A program made the position numbers and the translations under genes. Below the pieces are notes generated by a model. That model did no database searches and was not told the DNA's origin. It saw only the letters and a list, made by a program, of their open reading frames with translations. A DNA stretch of 14,011 nucleotides from Sphingomonas sp. (GTDB taxonomy: Bacteria; Pseudomonadota; Alphaproteobacteria; Sphingomonadales; Sphingomonadaceae): NCBI GenBank assembly GCA_025981625.1, contig JAICXF010000048.1, positions 1-14,011 of the forward strand, written 5' to 3'. Each line of letters opens with the position of its first letter. The stretch's first letter is position 1. This document shows, piece after piece, positions 13,771 to 14,011 of this stretch.

Positions 13771-14011
13771 ATGACCGATCTTCCCAACGCCCAGCCCCAA
13801 AGCCGCGCCGAGACGCTGATGGCTTCCCCCGACAAGATCGCCAGGGTGCGCGACCTGTTCGGGGTCGACTCGGACATGGAAATCCCTGCCTTCAGTGAGC
13901 CGGACGAGCGCGTTCCGGACCTCGATCCGACCTACGTCTTCGACCCGAACACCACGCTCGCCATTTGCGCGGGCTTTTCGAAGAATCGGCGGGTCATGGT
14001 CCAGGGCTATC
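13771..14011 (+). CDS. cobS: Cobaltochelatase subunit CobS, N-terminal part (cut by window end)
   Basis: CobS is the AAA+ ATPase subunit of the CobNST cobaltochelatase, which inserts cobalt into hydrogenobyrinic acid a,c-diamide in aerobic cobalamin synthesis. Only 80 residues lie in the window. They match the typical CobS N-terminus: VRDLFGVDSDMEIPAFSEPD (about 27-46), then VPDLDPTYVFDPNTTLAICAGF and RRVMVQGY. That last motif leads into the Walker A loop just beyond the window. ATG at 13771 is preceded by AAGG at 9 bases. It lies 33 bases after the HxlR gene on the same strand with no clear terminator, so partial read-through is possible. The function is otherwise unrelated to the detoxification cluster. 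Confidence 0.94.
   Translation, partial: MTDLPNAQPQSRAETLMASPDKIARVRDLFGVDSDMEIPAFSEPDERVPDLDPTYVFDPNTTLAICAGFSKNRRVMVQGY

Overview
The window looks like a chromosomal segment of a GC-rich alphaproteobacterium, most likely from the Sphingomonadales. This rests on protein style and gene content: a K+-independent membrane pyrophosphatase, the nusB/thiL neighbourhood, BolA next to a Cys-containing J-domain protein, and the start of cobaltochelatase cobS. It is an inference without a database search. No rRNA, tRNA, CRISPR array, insertion sequence or prophage gene is visible, and no gene-free stretch exceeds about 150 bases. Coding density is very high and many genes overlap by 1 to 8 bases.

Left part (about 1-7517, all on the minus strand). 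Read in the direction of transcription, the order is a DUF4349-like lipoprotein, pirin, a small VOC (glyoxalase-fold) protein, an epoxide-hydrolase-type alpha/beta hydrolase, nusB, a DUF3592-like membrane protein, thiL, a probable 38-residue membrane peptide, and hppA. A strong intrinsic terminator follows hppA. Pirin, VOC, hydrolase and nusB are joined by ATGA or GTGA overlaps, so an essential transcription factor gene is translationally coupled to three accessory enzymes.

Middle (about 7498-8397). A near-perfect 19-base palindrome lies between bolA and the lipoprotein gene. bolA (minus) and a J-domain protein gene (plus) diverge with only 22 bases between their start codons. These 22 bases hold one symmetric TATATA that could be the -10 box of both promoters and would give leaderless or nearly leaderless mRNAs.

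Right part (8394-13737). Seven tightly packed minus-strand genes encode VOC, GST, a tandemly duplicated DUF1428 protein, a two-domain VOC, a PhnB-like VOC, a dihydrofolate-reductase-fold protein and a second GST. They diverge from a plus-strand HxlR-family regulator. That regulator carries an extra SCP2-like C-terminal domain, a Cys at the position of HxlR redox sensors, and no usual start codon at the expected N-terminus. An inverted repeat, AGTTA-N7-TAACT, sits at its translation start. My reading is a locally regulated electrophile or xenobiotic response cluster, and it is the best candidate here for an undescribed system. The window ends 241 bases into cobS.
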